Assembly (NCBI RefSeq): GCF_009223885.1
Contig: NZ_CP045144.1
Coordinates: forward strand, 1,798,001 to 1,862,000
DNA length: 64,000 nucleotides
Direction: 5' to 3'
Origin: Ancylobacter sp. TS-1
GTDB taxonomy: Bacteria; Pseudomonadota; Alphaproteobacteria; Rhizobiales; Xanthobacteraceae
A program made the position numbers and the translations under genes. This document shows, piece by piece, positions 47,371-57,350 of the stretch (within the stretch, counting starts at the first letter, position 1; each line of letters opens with the position of its first letter). Under the pieces are notes generated by a model. The model saw only the letters and a list, made by a program, of their open reading frames with translations. It ran no database searches and was not told the origin of the DNA.

Positions 47371-48621
47371 ATGTCTAAGCCGCTCGAAGGTATTAAGATC
47401 ATCGACTTCACGCACGTCCAGGCGGGTCCCGCCTGCACGCAGCTCCTCGCCTGGTTCGGCGCCGACGTGATCAAGGTCGAGCGCCCCGGCGCGGGCGACG
47501 TCACGCGCTCCCAGCTGCGCCACGTGAAGGACGCGGACGCCCTTTACTTCACCATGCTGAACTCCAACAAGCGTTCGCTCACGCTCGACACGAAGACGGC
47601 CCAGGGCAAGGAAGTCCTGACGAAGCTGATCAAGGAGTCGGACGTCATGGTCGAGAATTTCGGCCCCGGCGCTCTCGACCGCATGGGCTTCACCTGGGAG
47701 CACATCCAGGAGCTCAACCCGGGCATGATCCTCGCCTCGGTGAAGGGCTTCTCGGAAGGCCACGCCTATGAGGACCTGAAGGTCTACGAGAACGTCGCGC
47801 AGTGCGCCGGCGGCGCCGCCTCCACCACCGGCTTCTGGGACGGTCCCCCGACCGTGTCGGCCGCCGCGCTCGGCGACTCCAACACCGGCATGCACCTCGC
47901 CATCGGCATCCTCACCGCGCTGCACCAGAAGGTGAAGACCGGCAAGGGCCAGAAGGTCGCCGTGTCGATGCAGGATTCGGTGCTCAACCTCTGCCGCGTC
48001 AAGCTGCGCGACCAGCAGCGCCTCGATGCGCTGGGCTATCTCGAAGAGTACCCCCAGTACCCGCACGGCGAGTTCTCGGACGTGGTGCCGCGCGGCGGCA
48101 ATGCGGGCGGCGGCGGCCAGCCGGGCTGGGTGCTGAAGTGCAAGGGCTGGGAGACCGACCCGAACGCCTACATCTACTTCACCATCCAGGGCCATGCCTG
48201 GGCGCCGATCTGCAAGGCGCTGGGCAAGCCGGAGTGGATCGACGACCCGGCCTACAACACCGCCGAGGCCCGTCAGGACAAGATCTTCGACATCTTCGCC
48301 TTCATCGAGTCCTGGCTCGCCGACAAGACGAAGTTCGAGGCCATCGACATCCTGCGCAAGTTCGACATCCCCTGCGCCCCGGTGCTGTCGATGAAGGAAA
48401 TCGCCAACGACCCGTCGCTGCGCAAGAGCGGCACCGTGGTCGAGGTCGATCACCCCAAGCTCGGCAAGTACCTGACCGTCGGCTCGCCGATCAAGTTCTC
48501 GGACGTGACCGTCGAGATCACCGCCTCGCCGCTGCTCGGCCAGCACACCAACGAAGTGCTCGCCGACCTCGGCTACTCGCAGGAAGAAATCTCGGCCCTG
48601 CACGACGCCAAGGCGGTCTGA
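47371..48621 (+). CDS. frc: Formyl-CoA:oxalate CoA-transferase
   Basis: A 416-residue class III CoA-transferase, the same length as E. coli YfdW. The catalytic D169 (AALGDSNTG) and the intact glycine loop G246-G-G-G-Q250 are present, and Q48 matches YfdW. Long stretches such as [11 protein letters not shown] and [10 protein letters not shown] match YfdW almost exactly. It moves CoA from formyl-CoA to oxalate, feeding Oxc. The ATG at 47371 gives [17 protein letters not shown] as in homologues; an in-frame ATG at 47341 is less likely. A hairpin follows. Confidence 0.94.
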   Translation: MSKPLEGIKIIDFTHVQAGPACTQLLAWFGADVIKVERPGAGDVTRSQLRHVKDADALYFTMLNSNKRSLTLDTKTAQGKEVLTKLIKESDVMVENFGPGALDRMGFTWEHIQELNPGMILASVKGFSEGHAYEDLKVYENVAQCAGGAASTTGFWDGPPTVSAAALGDSNTGMHLAIGILTALHQKVKTGKGQKVAVSMQDSVLNLCRVKLRDQQRLDALGYLEEYPQYPHGEFSDVVPRGGNAGGGGQPGWVLKCKGWETDPNAYIYFTIQGHAWAPICKALGKPEWIDDPAYNTAEARQDKIFDIFAFIESWLADKTKFEAIDILRKFDIPCAPVLSMKEIANDPSLRKSGTVVEVDHPKLGKYLTVGSPIKFSDVTVEITASPLLGQHTNEVLADLGYSQEEISALHDAKAV

Positions 48622-48634
48622 TCGCAGGACCCAT

Positions 48635-48656
48635 GGGGCGGCGCCCGCGCCGCCCC
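48635..48656 (+). terminator. Hairpin after frc
   Basis: A perfect 9-bp stem GGGGCGGCG / CGCCGCCCC with a CCCG loop, no T run, 14 nt after the frc stop. A second hairpin with a T run follows at 48800. Confidence 0.55.
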
Positions 48657-48799
48657 GCAGCCTCCCCGGAAGCGGGGACGCCCACCGATCGGCTCCCCGG
48701 CCCGACCCCGCGCCTTGCGCGGCGGGCCGGACGAGCCCCTGAGCCTCCCGGAGCGGAACGAAGGGTATCCCAACGTTCGGTTCCTCCTAGGCGACTGGC

Positions 48800-48836
48800 G
48801 CCGGCGCCCCGGAGAGCGGGACGCCGGCAATTTTTT
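48800..48836 (+). terminator. Rho-independent terminator of the oxc-frc operon
   Basis: GCCGGCGCCCC and GGGACGCCGGC pair with one mismatch and are followed by AATTTTTT, 180 nt after frc. It closes the gntR2-oxc-frc-PAS-frc set. The rest of 48622-49019 holds repeat copy 5 and no gene. Confidence 0.8.
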
Positions 48837-48866
48837 GTCTGAAATCCGGTCCGCGCGATTCACGAC

Positions 48867-48970
48867 GTCATCCCGGAAGGACCGTCAGGTCCTGTCCGCG
48901 ATCGCGTGATGGTAGAGTGACCTTATTCTGCGCGCGATCCCGGCTCGGCGCTCCGCTTGACCGGGATGGC
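48867..48970. repeat. GTCATCCCGG palindromic intergenic repeat, copy 5
   Basis: GTCATCCCGGAAGGACC ... GCGATCCCGGCTCGGCG ... GACCGGGATGGC; the last arm is degraded. It lies between the frc terminator and the iclR stop. Confidence 0.78.
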
Positions 48971-49019
48971 GGCCATGGGGACGCAAAGATAGCGTCCGGG
49001 GTGGCGAAGAGGCGCCGCC

Positions 49020-49841
49020 TCAGCGCCCGGAATACTGCGTCGTCAGGCGCCGCGCCGCCTCGCGCACCCGCGCGCCGAGATCGACGATCCGCTCGGGCGG
49101 CATGCGCACGGTCGGCGCCGAAATCGAGATCGCCCCTACCGGCTCGCGCCATTCGTCGAGCACCGCCGCCGCCACGCAGCGCATGCCGGGCGTATGCTCC
49201 TCGTCGTCGATGGAATAGCCGCGCTCGGCGATCTGGGCGAGATCGGCCTGCAGCGCGCGCCGGCTGACATGGGTGTGCTCGGTGAAGCGCTGGAGTTGGT
49301 CGCCGCCGAGCCAGGCGCGCCGCGCCTCCGGGTTCATCCCCGCCAGGATCGCCTTGCCACCGCCCGAGGCGTGGATCGGCAGGTCGCCGCCGATGCGGAA
49401 GAAGGCGCGCACCGCGGCGTGGCTTTCCACCTGCGCCACGCAGATCAGGTGCGGCCCCTCGATCAGCGAGAGGTTCACCGTCTCGTTGACCCCGTGCGAA
49501 AGCTCGCGCAGCAGCGAGCGGGCGATCTCGGGCAGCTTGCGGATGCGCAGATAGGCCGAGCCGACACGGAACAGGCCGATGCCGACCATCCACTGGCCGG
49601 TGGCGGCGTCGTGGCCGACAAGGCCGCGCCGCTCCAGCGTGGTCAGCAGGCGGTGCACGGTCGAGGTCGGCAGTTCGGCGGCGCGCGCCACCTCGCTCAG
49701 CGTCAGCCCGTCGGACAGCGCCAGCACCTCCAGCAGGGCGATGGCGCGGTCGAGCGACTGCACCTCGCCGCCGCCCTCGGTGCCGGTGGCGGAGGAAGGG
49801 CGGCCGCGGCGGCGCACGATCGACGGGACGGCCTGGTTCAT
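49020..49841 (-). CDS. IclR family regulator, likely of the glyoxylate carboligase operon
   Basis: A 273-residue IclR/AllR-type regulator. The winged helix is about 32-92 (SLDRAIALLEVLALSDGLTLSEVARAAELPTSTVHRLLTTLERRGLV). The IclR ligand domain is about 105-270, with HASGGGKAILAGMNPEARRAWLG and GYSIDDEEHTPGMRCVAAAVLD. AllR of E. coli, in the same family, senses glyoxylate or allantoin and controls gcl. GGAGGTG lies before the ATG at 49841. It is divergent from gcl across palindromic sites. Confidence 0.88.
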   Translation of the reverse strand: MNQAVPSIVRRRGRPSSATGTEGGGEVQSLDRAIALLEVLALSDGLTLSEVARAAELPTSTVHRLLTTLERRGLVGHDAATGQWMVGIGLFRVGSAYLRIRKLPEIARSLLRELSHGVNETVNLSLIEGPHLICVAQVESHAAVRAFFRIGGDLPIHASGGGKAILAGMNPEARRAWLGGDQLQRFTEHTHVSRRALQADLAQIAERGYSIDDEEHTPGMRCVAAAVLDEWREPVGAISISAPTVRMPPERIVDLGARVREAARRLTTQYSGR

Positions 49842-50030
49842 CCGCAAAACACCTCCGAAGTCGGCGCCGGAACACCGGGTTCCGCGCCCGCGCGGCGGGC
49901 GCTGCCATGGCGATCCGATGTTATGCCATCGCCCGGTCGCGCGCCTCTCCTAGCATAAAGGCGCATTCGCCGCTTTTTCGCAAACCAGAAATATATCCCA
50001 TATTGCGGAAATGCGGGTGACGTGGCATGT

Positions 50031-50048
50031 TTTCCGCGATTTCGGAAA
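50031..50048. promoter_or_regulatory. Palindrome A in the iclR-gcl intergenic region
   Basis: TTTCCGCGATTTCGGAAA has perfect 6-bp arms (TTTCCG/CGGAAA) with a 6-bp centre, typical of IclR-family boxes. It lies in the 399-bp divergent region, nearer iclR. Confidence 0.62.
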
Positions 50049-50052
50049 TTCA

Positions 50053-50067
50053 TCCCGCACTGCGGGA
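50053..50067. promoter_or_regulatory. Palindrome B in the iclR-gcl intergenic region
   Basis: TCCCGCACTGCGGGA has 7-bp arms about one base, 4 bp from palindrome A. Related TGCGGAAATGCGGG occurs at 50004-50017, so a run of similar sites covers the divergent promoters. Confidence 0.58.
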
Positions 50068-50240
50068 AGAATGATGCCGCTCCGCAGCATGGCGCCGGGC
50101 TCGTGAAGCCTTGGCGCCGCCGGCGCGGACGGCCGCCGGAACCGGAGATTTTGAATCACGTTCGAAGGCCGGTGCCGGGCGCCGCCACCCTGTCTCCGCA
50201 GGGAGCGCCCCCGCCGGCGACGACGCCAGGAGGAAGTGCC

Positions 50241-52004
50241 ATGGCCAAGATGCGTGCCGTCGATGCCGCGATCCGGATTCTCGCGAAGGAAGGTGTGACC
50301 ACCGCCTTCGGCGTGCCCGGCGCCGCGATCAATCCGCTCTATTCCGCGATGCGCGCCTTCGGGCAGACGCGTCACGTCCTCGCCCGCCACGTCGAGGCCG
50401 CCTCGCACATGGCGGAAGGCTACACCCGCGCCAAGGCCGGCAATATCGGCGTGTGCATCGGCACCTCCGGCCCGGCCGGCACCGACATGATCACCGGCCT
50501 GTATTCGGCGTCCGCCGATTCGATCCCGATCCTGTGCATCACCGGACAGGCCCCGCGCGCGCGGCTCTACAAGGAAGACTTCCAGGCCGTCGACATCGAG
50601 TCGATCGCCAAGCCGGTCGCCAAGTGGGCGGTTCTGGTGCGCGAGCCGGCGCTGGTGCCGATGGTGTTCCAGCAGGCCTTCCACGTCATGCGCTCGGGCC
50701 GCCCCGGCCCGGTGCTGATCGACCTGCCGATCGACGTGCAGCTCGCCGAGATCGAGTTCGACGAGGACACCTACTCGCCGCTCGAAGTCTACAAGCCCAA
50801 GGCCACGCGCAAGCAGGCCGAGAAGGCGATCGCCATGCTGAACGAGGCCGAGCGCCCGCTCATCGTCTCGGGCGGCGGCATCATCAACGCCGACGCCTCC
50901 GACAAGCTGGTCGAGTTCGCCGAGCTGACCGGCGTGCCGGTCATCCCGACCCTGATGGGCTGGGGCACCATTCCCGACGATCACGACCTGATGGCCGGCA
51001 TGTGCGGCCTGCAGACCTCGCACCGCTACGGCAATGCGAACATGCTGGCCTCGGACTTCGTGTTCGGCATCGGCAATCGTTGGGCGAACCGCCACACCGG
51101 CTCGGTCGAGGTCTACACCAAGGGCCGCAAGTTCATCCATGTCGACATCGAGCCGACCCAGATCGGCCGCGTCTTCGGTCCCGATCTCGGCATCGTCTCC
51201 GATGCCGGCGCCGCGCTCGACCTCTTCCTCGAGGTGGCAAAGGAATACAAGGCCGCCGGCAAGCTCAAGGACCGCTCAGCCTGGGCAGCGGAGTGCCTCG
51301 GCCGCAAGAAGACCATGCTGCGCAAGACCCATTTCGACAACGTGCCGCTCAAGCCGCAGCGCGTCTATGAAGAGATGAACGAGGCCTTCGGCCGCGACAC
51401 CCGCTACGTCTCGACCATCGGCCTCAGCCAGATCGCCGGCGCGCAGATGCTGCACGTCTACAAGCCCCGCAACTGGATCAATTGCGGTCAGGCCGGCCCG
51501 CTCGGCTGGACCCTGCCGGCGGCGCTCGGCGTGCGCGCGGCGGACCCGGACGCGGAGATCGTGGCGCTCTCGGGCGACTACGACTTCCAGTTCCTCATCG
51601 AGGAGTTGGCCGTCGGCGCCCAGCACAAGCTGCCCTACATCCATGTCGTCGTGAACAACTCCTATCTCGGCCTGATCCGTCAGGCGCAGCGCGGCTTCAA
51701 CATGGACTTCGAAGTCTCGCTGGCCTTCGACAACATCAATGCCGAGGAGAATGCCGGCTACGGTGTCGACCACGTGGCGGTCGCTGAGGGCCTCGGCTGC
51801 AAGGCGGTGCGCGTCTCCTCGCCGAACGAGTTCAAGGACGCCTTCGTCAAGGCCAAGGCCCTGATGAAGGAGCACCAGGTTCCGGTCGTGATGGAGTTCA
51901 TCCTCGAGCGGGTGACCAACATTGCCATGGGCACCGAGATCGACGCGGTGAACGAGTTCGAGGAAGTCCTCGACCTTCCGCTGGAAGGCACGCCGGCCGA
52001 GTGA
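50241..52004 (+). CDS. gcl: Glyoxylate carboligase (tartronate-semialdehyde synthase)
   Basis: A 587-residue ThDP enzyme that condenses two glyoxylates to tartronate semialdehyde and CO2. The position of the usual activating Glu is V51 ([17 protein letters not shown]), the hallmark of Gcl. The ThDP motif is [35 protein letters not shown] at 50228-50233 fixes the ATG at 50241; the longer upstream frame is not used. It leads the gcl-hyi-glxR set. Confidence 0.97.
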   Translation: MAKMRAVDAAIRILAKEGVTTAFGVPGAAINPLYSAMRAFGQTRHVLARHVEAASHMAEGYTRAKAGNIGVCIGTSGPAGTDMITGLYSASADSIPILCITGQAPRARLYKEDFQAVDIESIAKPVAKWAVLVREPALVPMVFQQAFHVMRSGRPGPVLIDLPIDVQLAEIEFDEDTYSPLEVYKPKATRKQAEKAIAMLNEAERPLIVSGGGIINADASDKLVEFAELTGVPVIPTLMGWGTIPDDHDLMAGMCGLQTSHRYGNANMLASDFVFGIGNRWANRHTGSVEVYTKGRKFIHVDIEPTQIGRVFGPDLGIVSDAGAALDLFLEVAKEYKAAGKLKDRSAWAAECLGRKKTMLRKTHFDNVPLKPQRVYEEMNEAFGRDTRYVSTIGLSQIAGAQMLHVYKPRNWINCGQAGPLGWTLPAALGVRAADPDAEIVALSGDYDFQFLIEELAVGAQHKLPYIHVVVNNSYLGLIRQAQRGFNMDFEVSLAFDNINAEENAGYGVDHVAVAEGLGCKAVRVSSPNEFKDAFVKAKALMKEHQVPVVMEFILERVTNIAMGTEIDAVNEFEEVLDLPLEGTPAE

Positions 52005-52009
52005 TCGCA

Positions 52010-52047
52010 CGGGACGCCGGCCCTCACGGGTTCGGCGTCCCGGCCTT
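52010..52047 (+). terminator. Hairpin between gcl and hyi
   Basis: CGGGACGCC / GGCGTCCCG, a 9-bp stem, then GCCTTTC. A weak or partial terminator that would lower hyi-glxR relative to gcl. Confidence 0.5.
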
Positions 52048-52193
52048 TCGGGCGGGCGCTTCGCGCTTTCGCCCGGCGCGCTTTCATGACATCGACGACA
52101 AGGTGCGCCATACCGTCGGAGCCCGCGCCGCAGGGCGTGCCCCCGGCGCACGAGAAACCTTTAACGGCCCAGATAGCTGCCCAGGAGCGGTCC

Positions 52194-52979
52194 ATGCCCC
52201 GTTTTGCCGCCAATCTCACCATGCTGTTCAATGAGGTGCCCTTCCTCGACCGGTTCGAGAAGGCCGCCGCCGCCGGCTTCGCCGGTGTGGAATACCTCTT
52301 CCCCTACGACTTCCCGGTCGAGGAACTGGTTGCGCGCCTCAAGGCCAACGGCCTTACCCAGGTGCTGCACAACCTCCCCGCCGGCAATTGGGGCGGCGGC
52401 GAGCGCGGCATCGCCATCCTGCCGGACCGCGTGGAGGAATTCCGCGCCGGCGTCGACAAGGCGATCACCTACGCCACCGCGCTCGGCTGCCCGCAGGTCA
52501 ACATCCTCGCCGGCATCGCCCCTGCGGGCGTTGCGCGCGAGGAACTGCACAAGACCTTCATCGAGAACCTGAAATACGCCGCCCCGCGCATCAAGGATGC
52601 CGGCCTCAAGCTGCTGATCGAGCCGATCAACACGCGCGACATCCCGGGCTTCTTCCTGAACTACACGAAGCAGGCCAAGGCGATCATCGAGGAAGTCGGC
52701 TCCGACAACCTCTTCATCCAGTACGACATCTACCACATGCAGATCATGGAGGGCGATCTCGCCCGCACCATCGAGGCGAACCTGCCCCAGATCGCGCATG
52801 TCCAGCTCGCCGACAATCCCGGCCGCAACGAGCCCGGCACCGGCGAGATCAACTACGAGTTCCTGTTCCGCTACCTCGACTCCATCGGCTACGCCGGCTG
52901 GGTCGGGTGCGAGTACAAGCCCAAGGGCGACACGGCAGCCGGTCTCGGCTGGATCAAGGCGCTCACCGGCGCGGCGTGA
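52194..52979 (+). CDS. hyi: Hydroxypyruvate isomerase
   Basis: A 261-residue TIM-barrel isomerase that interconverts tartronate semialdehyde and hydroxypyruvate. The metal-binding glutamates are E143 (LLIEPINTRDIPGF) and E240 (VGCEYKP), with HxQ in YHMQIMEGDL. The start MPRFAANLTMLFNEVPFLDRF is the family signature. CAGGAGCGG precedes the ATG. It lies between gcl and glxR as in glyoxylate operons. Confidence 0.95.
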   Translation: MPRFAANLTMLFNEVPFLDRFEKAAAAGFAGVEYLFPYDFPVEELVARLKANGLTQVLHNLPAGNWGGGERGIAILPDRVEEFRAGVDKAITYATALGCPQVNILAGIAPAGVAREELHKTFIENLKYAAPRIKDAGLKLLIEPINTRDIPGFFLNYTKQAKAIIEEVGSDNLFIQYDIYHMQIMEGDLARTIEANLPQIAHVQLADNPGRNEPGTGEINYEFLFRYLDSIGYAGWVGCEYKPKGDTAAGLGWIKALTGAA

Positions 52980-53026
52980 TGCCGCGGCCACCAAGAAACG
53001 ACATCTAGGAAAACGAGGACAAGACG

Positions 53027-53917
53027 ATGGCGAAGGTTGGATTTGTCGGTCTCGGCATCATGGGCGCCCCCATGGCCGGGCACCTCATCGACGCGGGCCA
53101 CACGCTGTATCTGTACGACGTGAAGCCGATCTCGGCCGAGCTGACGGGCAAGGGCGGCATCGCCTGCGCCAGCGGCACGGAAGTGGCGAAGAACGCCGAC
53201 ATCATCATCACCATGGTGCCGGACACCCCGCATGTGAACGCCGCCCTGTTCGGCGAGAACGGCATCGCCGCCGGCCTCAGCGCGGGCAAGATCGTCGTCG
53301 ACATGAGCTCGATCGCCCCGGTCGAGACCAAGGAATTCGCCAAGAAGATCAACGATCTCGGCTGCGACTACCTTGACGCCCCGGTCTCCGGCGGCGAGGT
53401 CGGCGCCAAGGCTGCCTCGCTCACCATCATGGTCGGCGGCCCCGAGAAGGCCTTCGAGACGGTGAAGCCGCTCTTCGAGAAGATGGGCAAGAACATCACC
53501 CTCGTCGGCGGCAATGGCGACGGCCAGACCACCAAGGTCGCGAACCAGATCATCGTCGCGCTCAACATCCTCGCCGTCGGCGAGGCGCTGCTGTTCGCCT
53601 CCAAGGCCGGTGCGGACCCGGCCAAGGTGCGCCAGGCGCTGATGGGCGGCTTCGCCAATTCGCGCATCCTGGAAGTCCATGGCGAGCGCATGATCAACCG
53701 TACCTTCAACCCGGGCTTCCGCATCGAGCTGCACCAGAAGGACCTCAACCTGGCCCTGAACGGCGCCCGCCAGATGCAGATGTCGCTGCCCTCGACCGCC
53801 CTCGCCCAGCAGCTCTTCTCGGCCTGCGCGGCCAATGGCGGCTCGGCCTGGGATCATTCGGCCATGGTCAAGGCTCTGGAACTGCTGGCGAATCACACCG
53901 TCGCCCCGGATGCCTGA
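53027..53917 (+). CDS. glxR: Tartronate semialdehyde reductase (2-hydroxy-3-oxopropionate reductase)
   Basis: A 296-residue beta-hydroxyacid dehydrogenase that makes D-glycerate. The NAD loop is GLGIMG (8-13), the substrate loop DAPVSGG (118-124), and the catalytic lysine K170 (GGNGDGQTTKVANQ). The gcl-hyi neighbours fix the substrate among family members. It starts 47 nt after hyi and ends at two terminators. Confidence 0.95.
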   Translation: MAKVGFVGLGIMGAPMAGHLIDAGHTLYLYDVKPISAELTGKGGIACASGTEVAKNADIIITMVPDTPHVNAALFGENGIAAGLSAGKIVVDMSSIAPVETKEFAKKINDLGCDYLDAPVSGGEVGAKAASLTIMVGGPEKAFETVKPLFEKMGKNITLVGGNGDGQTTKVANQIIVALNILAVGEALLFASKAGADPAKVRQALMGGFANSRILEVHGERMINRTFNPGFRIELHQKDLNLALNGARQMQMSLPSTALAQQLFSACAANGGSAWDHSAMVKALELLANHTVAPDA

Positions 53918-53947
53918 ATTCGTTTGAATTCATAATTCAGAACGACC

Positions 53948-53978
53948 TTCGGGGGCGCCATGCGCCCCCGAACTGTTT
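53948..53978 (+). terminator. Rho-independent terminator 1 after glxR
   Basis: A perfect 11-bp stem TTCGGGGGCGC / GCGCCCCCGAA with a CAT loop, then CTGTTT. Confidence 0.82.
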
Positions 53979-54000
53979 CTGGACAATTAAGTAAGCAATG

Positions 54001-54040
54001 CTGCCCCGGTAGTGGAACCCCGCTGCCGGGGCAGTCTTTT
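54001..54040 (+). terminator. Rho-independent terminator 2 after glxR
   Basis: A 9-bp stem CTGCCCCGG / CCGGGGCAG with a 16-nt loop, then TCTTTT. In tandem with the first, it insulates the next unit. The rest of 53918-54287 holds the panE2 promoter and operator. Confidence 0.75.
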
Positions 54041-54221
54041 GCGCTGTCCCGCAGACAATTGTTCTGTCCTATACACCGTGGACAAGCCGGCATTTGGCGA
54101 AGTAATCTATCGGACACGTCGCAAACACGCCCCGCGGGCACTGCGAAGCGGCAAAACATGCGCGACGTTTTATCACGCCCGTGCCTTCGCTCTTGACTAG
54201 GGCCGCACTGTCCCTAATCAT

Positions 54222-54236
54222 GGCATACAAAATACC
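54222..54236. promoter_or_regulatory. GGTAT-N5-ATGCC operator upstream of panE2 (reverse orientation)
   Basis: GGCATACAAAATACC on the plus strand; reversed it reads GGTATTTTGTATGCC, matching the 42697 site except at one centre base. It lies 51 nt before the panE2 start, where it would overlap the promoter. Confidence 0.72.
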
Positions 54237-54287
54237 AAACAAGGTCCGGGCACCGCGGGGGTTAGCCTGGACGCAGGAGGGAGTCCC

Positions 54288-55265
54288 ATGAAGGTCTGCA
54301 TCTATGGTGCCGGCGCGATCGGCGGTTATGTCGGCGTTCAGCTCAAGCGGGCGGGCGTCGACGTGAGCCTCGTTGCCCGTGGCGCCCATCTCGAGGCTAT
54401 GAAGCAGAACGGCCTCAAGCTGCTCATCGACGGCGAGGAGCGGGTCGAGCACATTCCCTGCTCCGACAACCCGGCCGATCTCGGCCCGCAGGATTACGTC
54501 ATCGTCGCGCTGAAGGGCCATTCGGTGCCGGGCGTCGTCGACGCCATGCAGCCGCTGCTCGGCAACGACACCGCCGTCGTCACCGCCGTCAACGGCGTGC
54601 CCTACTGGTACTACTACAAGCACGGCGACCATCTGGAAGGCCGCACGCTGGAAAGCGTCGATCCGGGCGGCAAGCAGTGGACCGGCCTGCGCCCCGAGCG
54701 CGCCATCGGCTGCATCGTCTACCCCGCGACCGAGGTGGTCGCGCCGGGCGTGATCCAGCACGTCTATGGCGACAAGTTCCCGCTCGGCGAGCCCTCGGGC
54801 GAGATCACCGATCGCGTGACCAAGCTGTCGGAAGCCTTCGCGGCCGGCGGCCTGCGCGCCCCGGTGCTGCCGAACATCCGCGACGAGCTGTGGCTGAAGC
54901 TGTGGGGCAACCTCTGCTTCAACCCGATCAGCGCCCTCACCCACGCCACCCTCGACACCATCGCCTCCGATCCCGGCACCCGTGCGGTCGCCAAGGCGAT
55001 GATGCTGGAGGCGCAGGAGATCGCGGTGCAGTCCGGCGTGAACTTCCGCGTCGGCGTCGAGCGCCGCATCGACGGCGCGGGCGCGGTGGGCGCCCACAAG
55101 ACCTCGATGCTGCAGGACCTCGAGCGGTCGCGCGCCATGGAGATCGACCCGCTGGTGACGGTGGTGCAGGAAATGGGTCGCCTCGCCGGCATCCCGACCC
55201 CGACCATCGACATCGTGCTCGCCCTGGTCCGCCAGCGCGCGCAGATCGCCGGCTGCTACAACTGA
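54288..55265 (+). CDS. panE2: PanE/ApbA-family reductase, candidate oxalyl-CoA reductase (PanE2-like)
   Basis: A 325-residue ketopantoate reductase-family enzyme. The NADP loop is G7-A-G-A-I-G12, the catalytic Lys K204 (LWLKLWGNLCFNPISALT) and a later Asn/Ser set (MEIDPLVTVVQEMGRLAGIPTPTID). An aromatic run VPYWYYYKHGDH replaces the more usual loop. True ketopantoate reductase belongs with panBC, absent here. In Methylobacterium extorquens a PanE2 paralogue reduces oxalyl-CoA to glyoxylate; the setting and shared operator suggest the same role. GGAGGGAG precedes the ATG. Confidence 0.82.
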   Translation: MKVCIYGAGAIGGYVGVQLKRAGVDVSLVARGAHLEAMKQNGLKLLIDGEERVEHIPCSDNPADLGPQDYVIVALKGHSVPGVVDAMQPLLGNDTAVVTAVNGVPYWYYYKHGDHLEGRTLESVDPGGKQWTGLRPERAIGCIVYPATEVVAPGVIQHVYGDKFPLGEPSGEITDRVTKLSEAFAAGGLRAPVLPNIRDELWLKLWGNLCFNPISALTHATLDTIASDPGTRAVAKAMMLEAQEIAVQSGVNFRVGVERRIDGAGAVGAHKTSMLQDLERSRAMEIDPLVTVVQEMGRLAGIPTPTIDIVLALVRQRAQIAGCYN

Positions 55266-55276
55266 GCCGACGACAC

Positions 55277-56050
55277 ATGACAAACTGGGTTCGTTTCCAG
55301 CGCTCGGGCGCTGCCGGCTTCGGCACGCTCGAGGGCGACACCATCACCGTCCACACAGGCGACATGTTCGCCGGGGCCCAGCCGACCGGGGAGCGCATCG
55401 CGCTCTCCGAGGTCGCGCTGCTGACCCCGACCGAGCCAACCAAGATAATCGCCCTGTGGAACAACTTCCACGCCCTCGCCGCGAAGATCAATTCGCCGGT
55501 GCCGGCCGATCCGCTGTACCTGCTCAAGGCCGGCTCCTGCCTCACCACGCCCGGCGCCACCGTGCACCGCCCGCCGTCCTATGACGGCAAGGTGGTCTAT
55601 GAGGGCGAGCTGGGAATCGTCATCGGCAGGAAGGCGACCGGCGTTTCCGAAGAGGAAGCCGGCGACTACATCTTCGGCTACACCTGCGTGAACGACATCA
55701 CGGCGGCGGACATCATCAACAAGGATGCCACCTTCGCGCAGTGGGTGCGGGCCAAGAGCTTCGACGGCTTCGGCCCGTTCGGCCCCGTCGTGACGACCGG
55801 CCTCGATCCAGCCACGCTCGTCGTGCGCACCGTGCTCAACGGCGAGGAACGCCAGCGCTATCCCATCAGCGACATGGTGTTCTCGACCCGCCAGCTGGTC
55901 AGCCGCATCTCGCACGACATGACGCTCAATCCCGGCGACATCATCTGCTGCGGCACGTCGGTCGGCGTCGGCACGATGAAGGCCCCGACCAACACGGTGG
56001 AAATCGTGATCGAGGGCATCGGGACGCTCAGCAACACTTTCGTGCAGTAG
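55277..56050 (+). CDS. Fumarylacetoacetate hydrolase family protein
   Basis: A 257-residue FAH-fold protein. The metal site is in VVYEGELGIVIGRKA (about 112-126) and FGYTCVNDITAADI (about 140), followed by FAQWVRAKSFDGFGPFGPVV. Members are hydrolases, isomerases or oxaloacetate decarboxylases/tautomerases of diketo acids. It follows panE2 by 11 nt, so it is co-transcribed with it. Oxaloacetate- or oxalyl-type chemistry is a reasonable guess, but no substrate can be assigned. Confidence 0.82.
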   Translation: MTNWVRFQRSGAAGFGTLEGDTITVHTGDMFAGAQPTGERIALSEVALLTPTEPTKIIALWNNFHALAAKINSPVPADPLYLLKAGSCLTTPGATVHRPPSYDGKVVYEGELGIVIGRKATGVSEEEAGDYIFGYTCVNDITAADIINKDATFAQWVRAKSFDGFGPFGPVVTTGLDPATLVVRTVLNGEERQRYPISDMVFSTRQLVSRISHDMTLNPGDIICCGTSVGVGTMKAPTNTVEIVIEGIGTLSNTFVQ

Positions 56051-56098
56051 CGTCATGGCGCGGTAGCGCCTATAGGGGAATAGGATACGCCAATCGAC

Positions 56099-56121
56099 GG
56101 GAGAGCCGTGCGGGCTCTCCC
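56099..56121 (+). terminator. Hairpin between the FAH-family gene and sucC
   Basis: A perfect 9-bp stem GGGAGAGCC / GGCTCTCCC, 5-nt loop, no T run, 48 nt after the FAH stop and 30 nt before sucC. A processing or attenuation site is as likely as termination. Confidence 0.45.
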
Positions 56122-56150
56122 GGCCGGCCGGTTGTGGAGGAGCCGAATTA

Positions 56151-57349
<1,199 letters not shown>

Positions 57350-57350
<1 letters not shown>

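Noticed and set aside
48715..48909. A 64-codon plus-strand frame after frc
   Set aside because: It runs through the terminator at 48800 and into repeat copy 5, with no ribosome site.
50241..52004. Acetolactate synthase or a second oxalyl-CoA decarboxylase
   Set aside because: V51 in place of the activating Glu and the hyi-glxR neighbours identify glyoxylate carboligase.
54288..55265. Housekeeping ketopantoate reductase for pantothenate
   Set aside because: Family membership is right, but operator sharing with the oxc operon and the absence of pantothenate genes argue against it; kept as a PanE2-like call.
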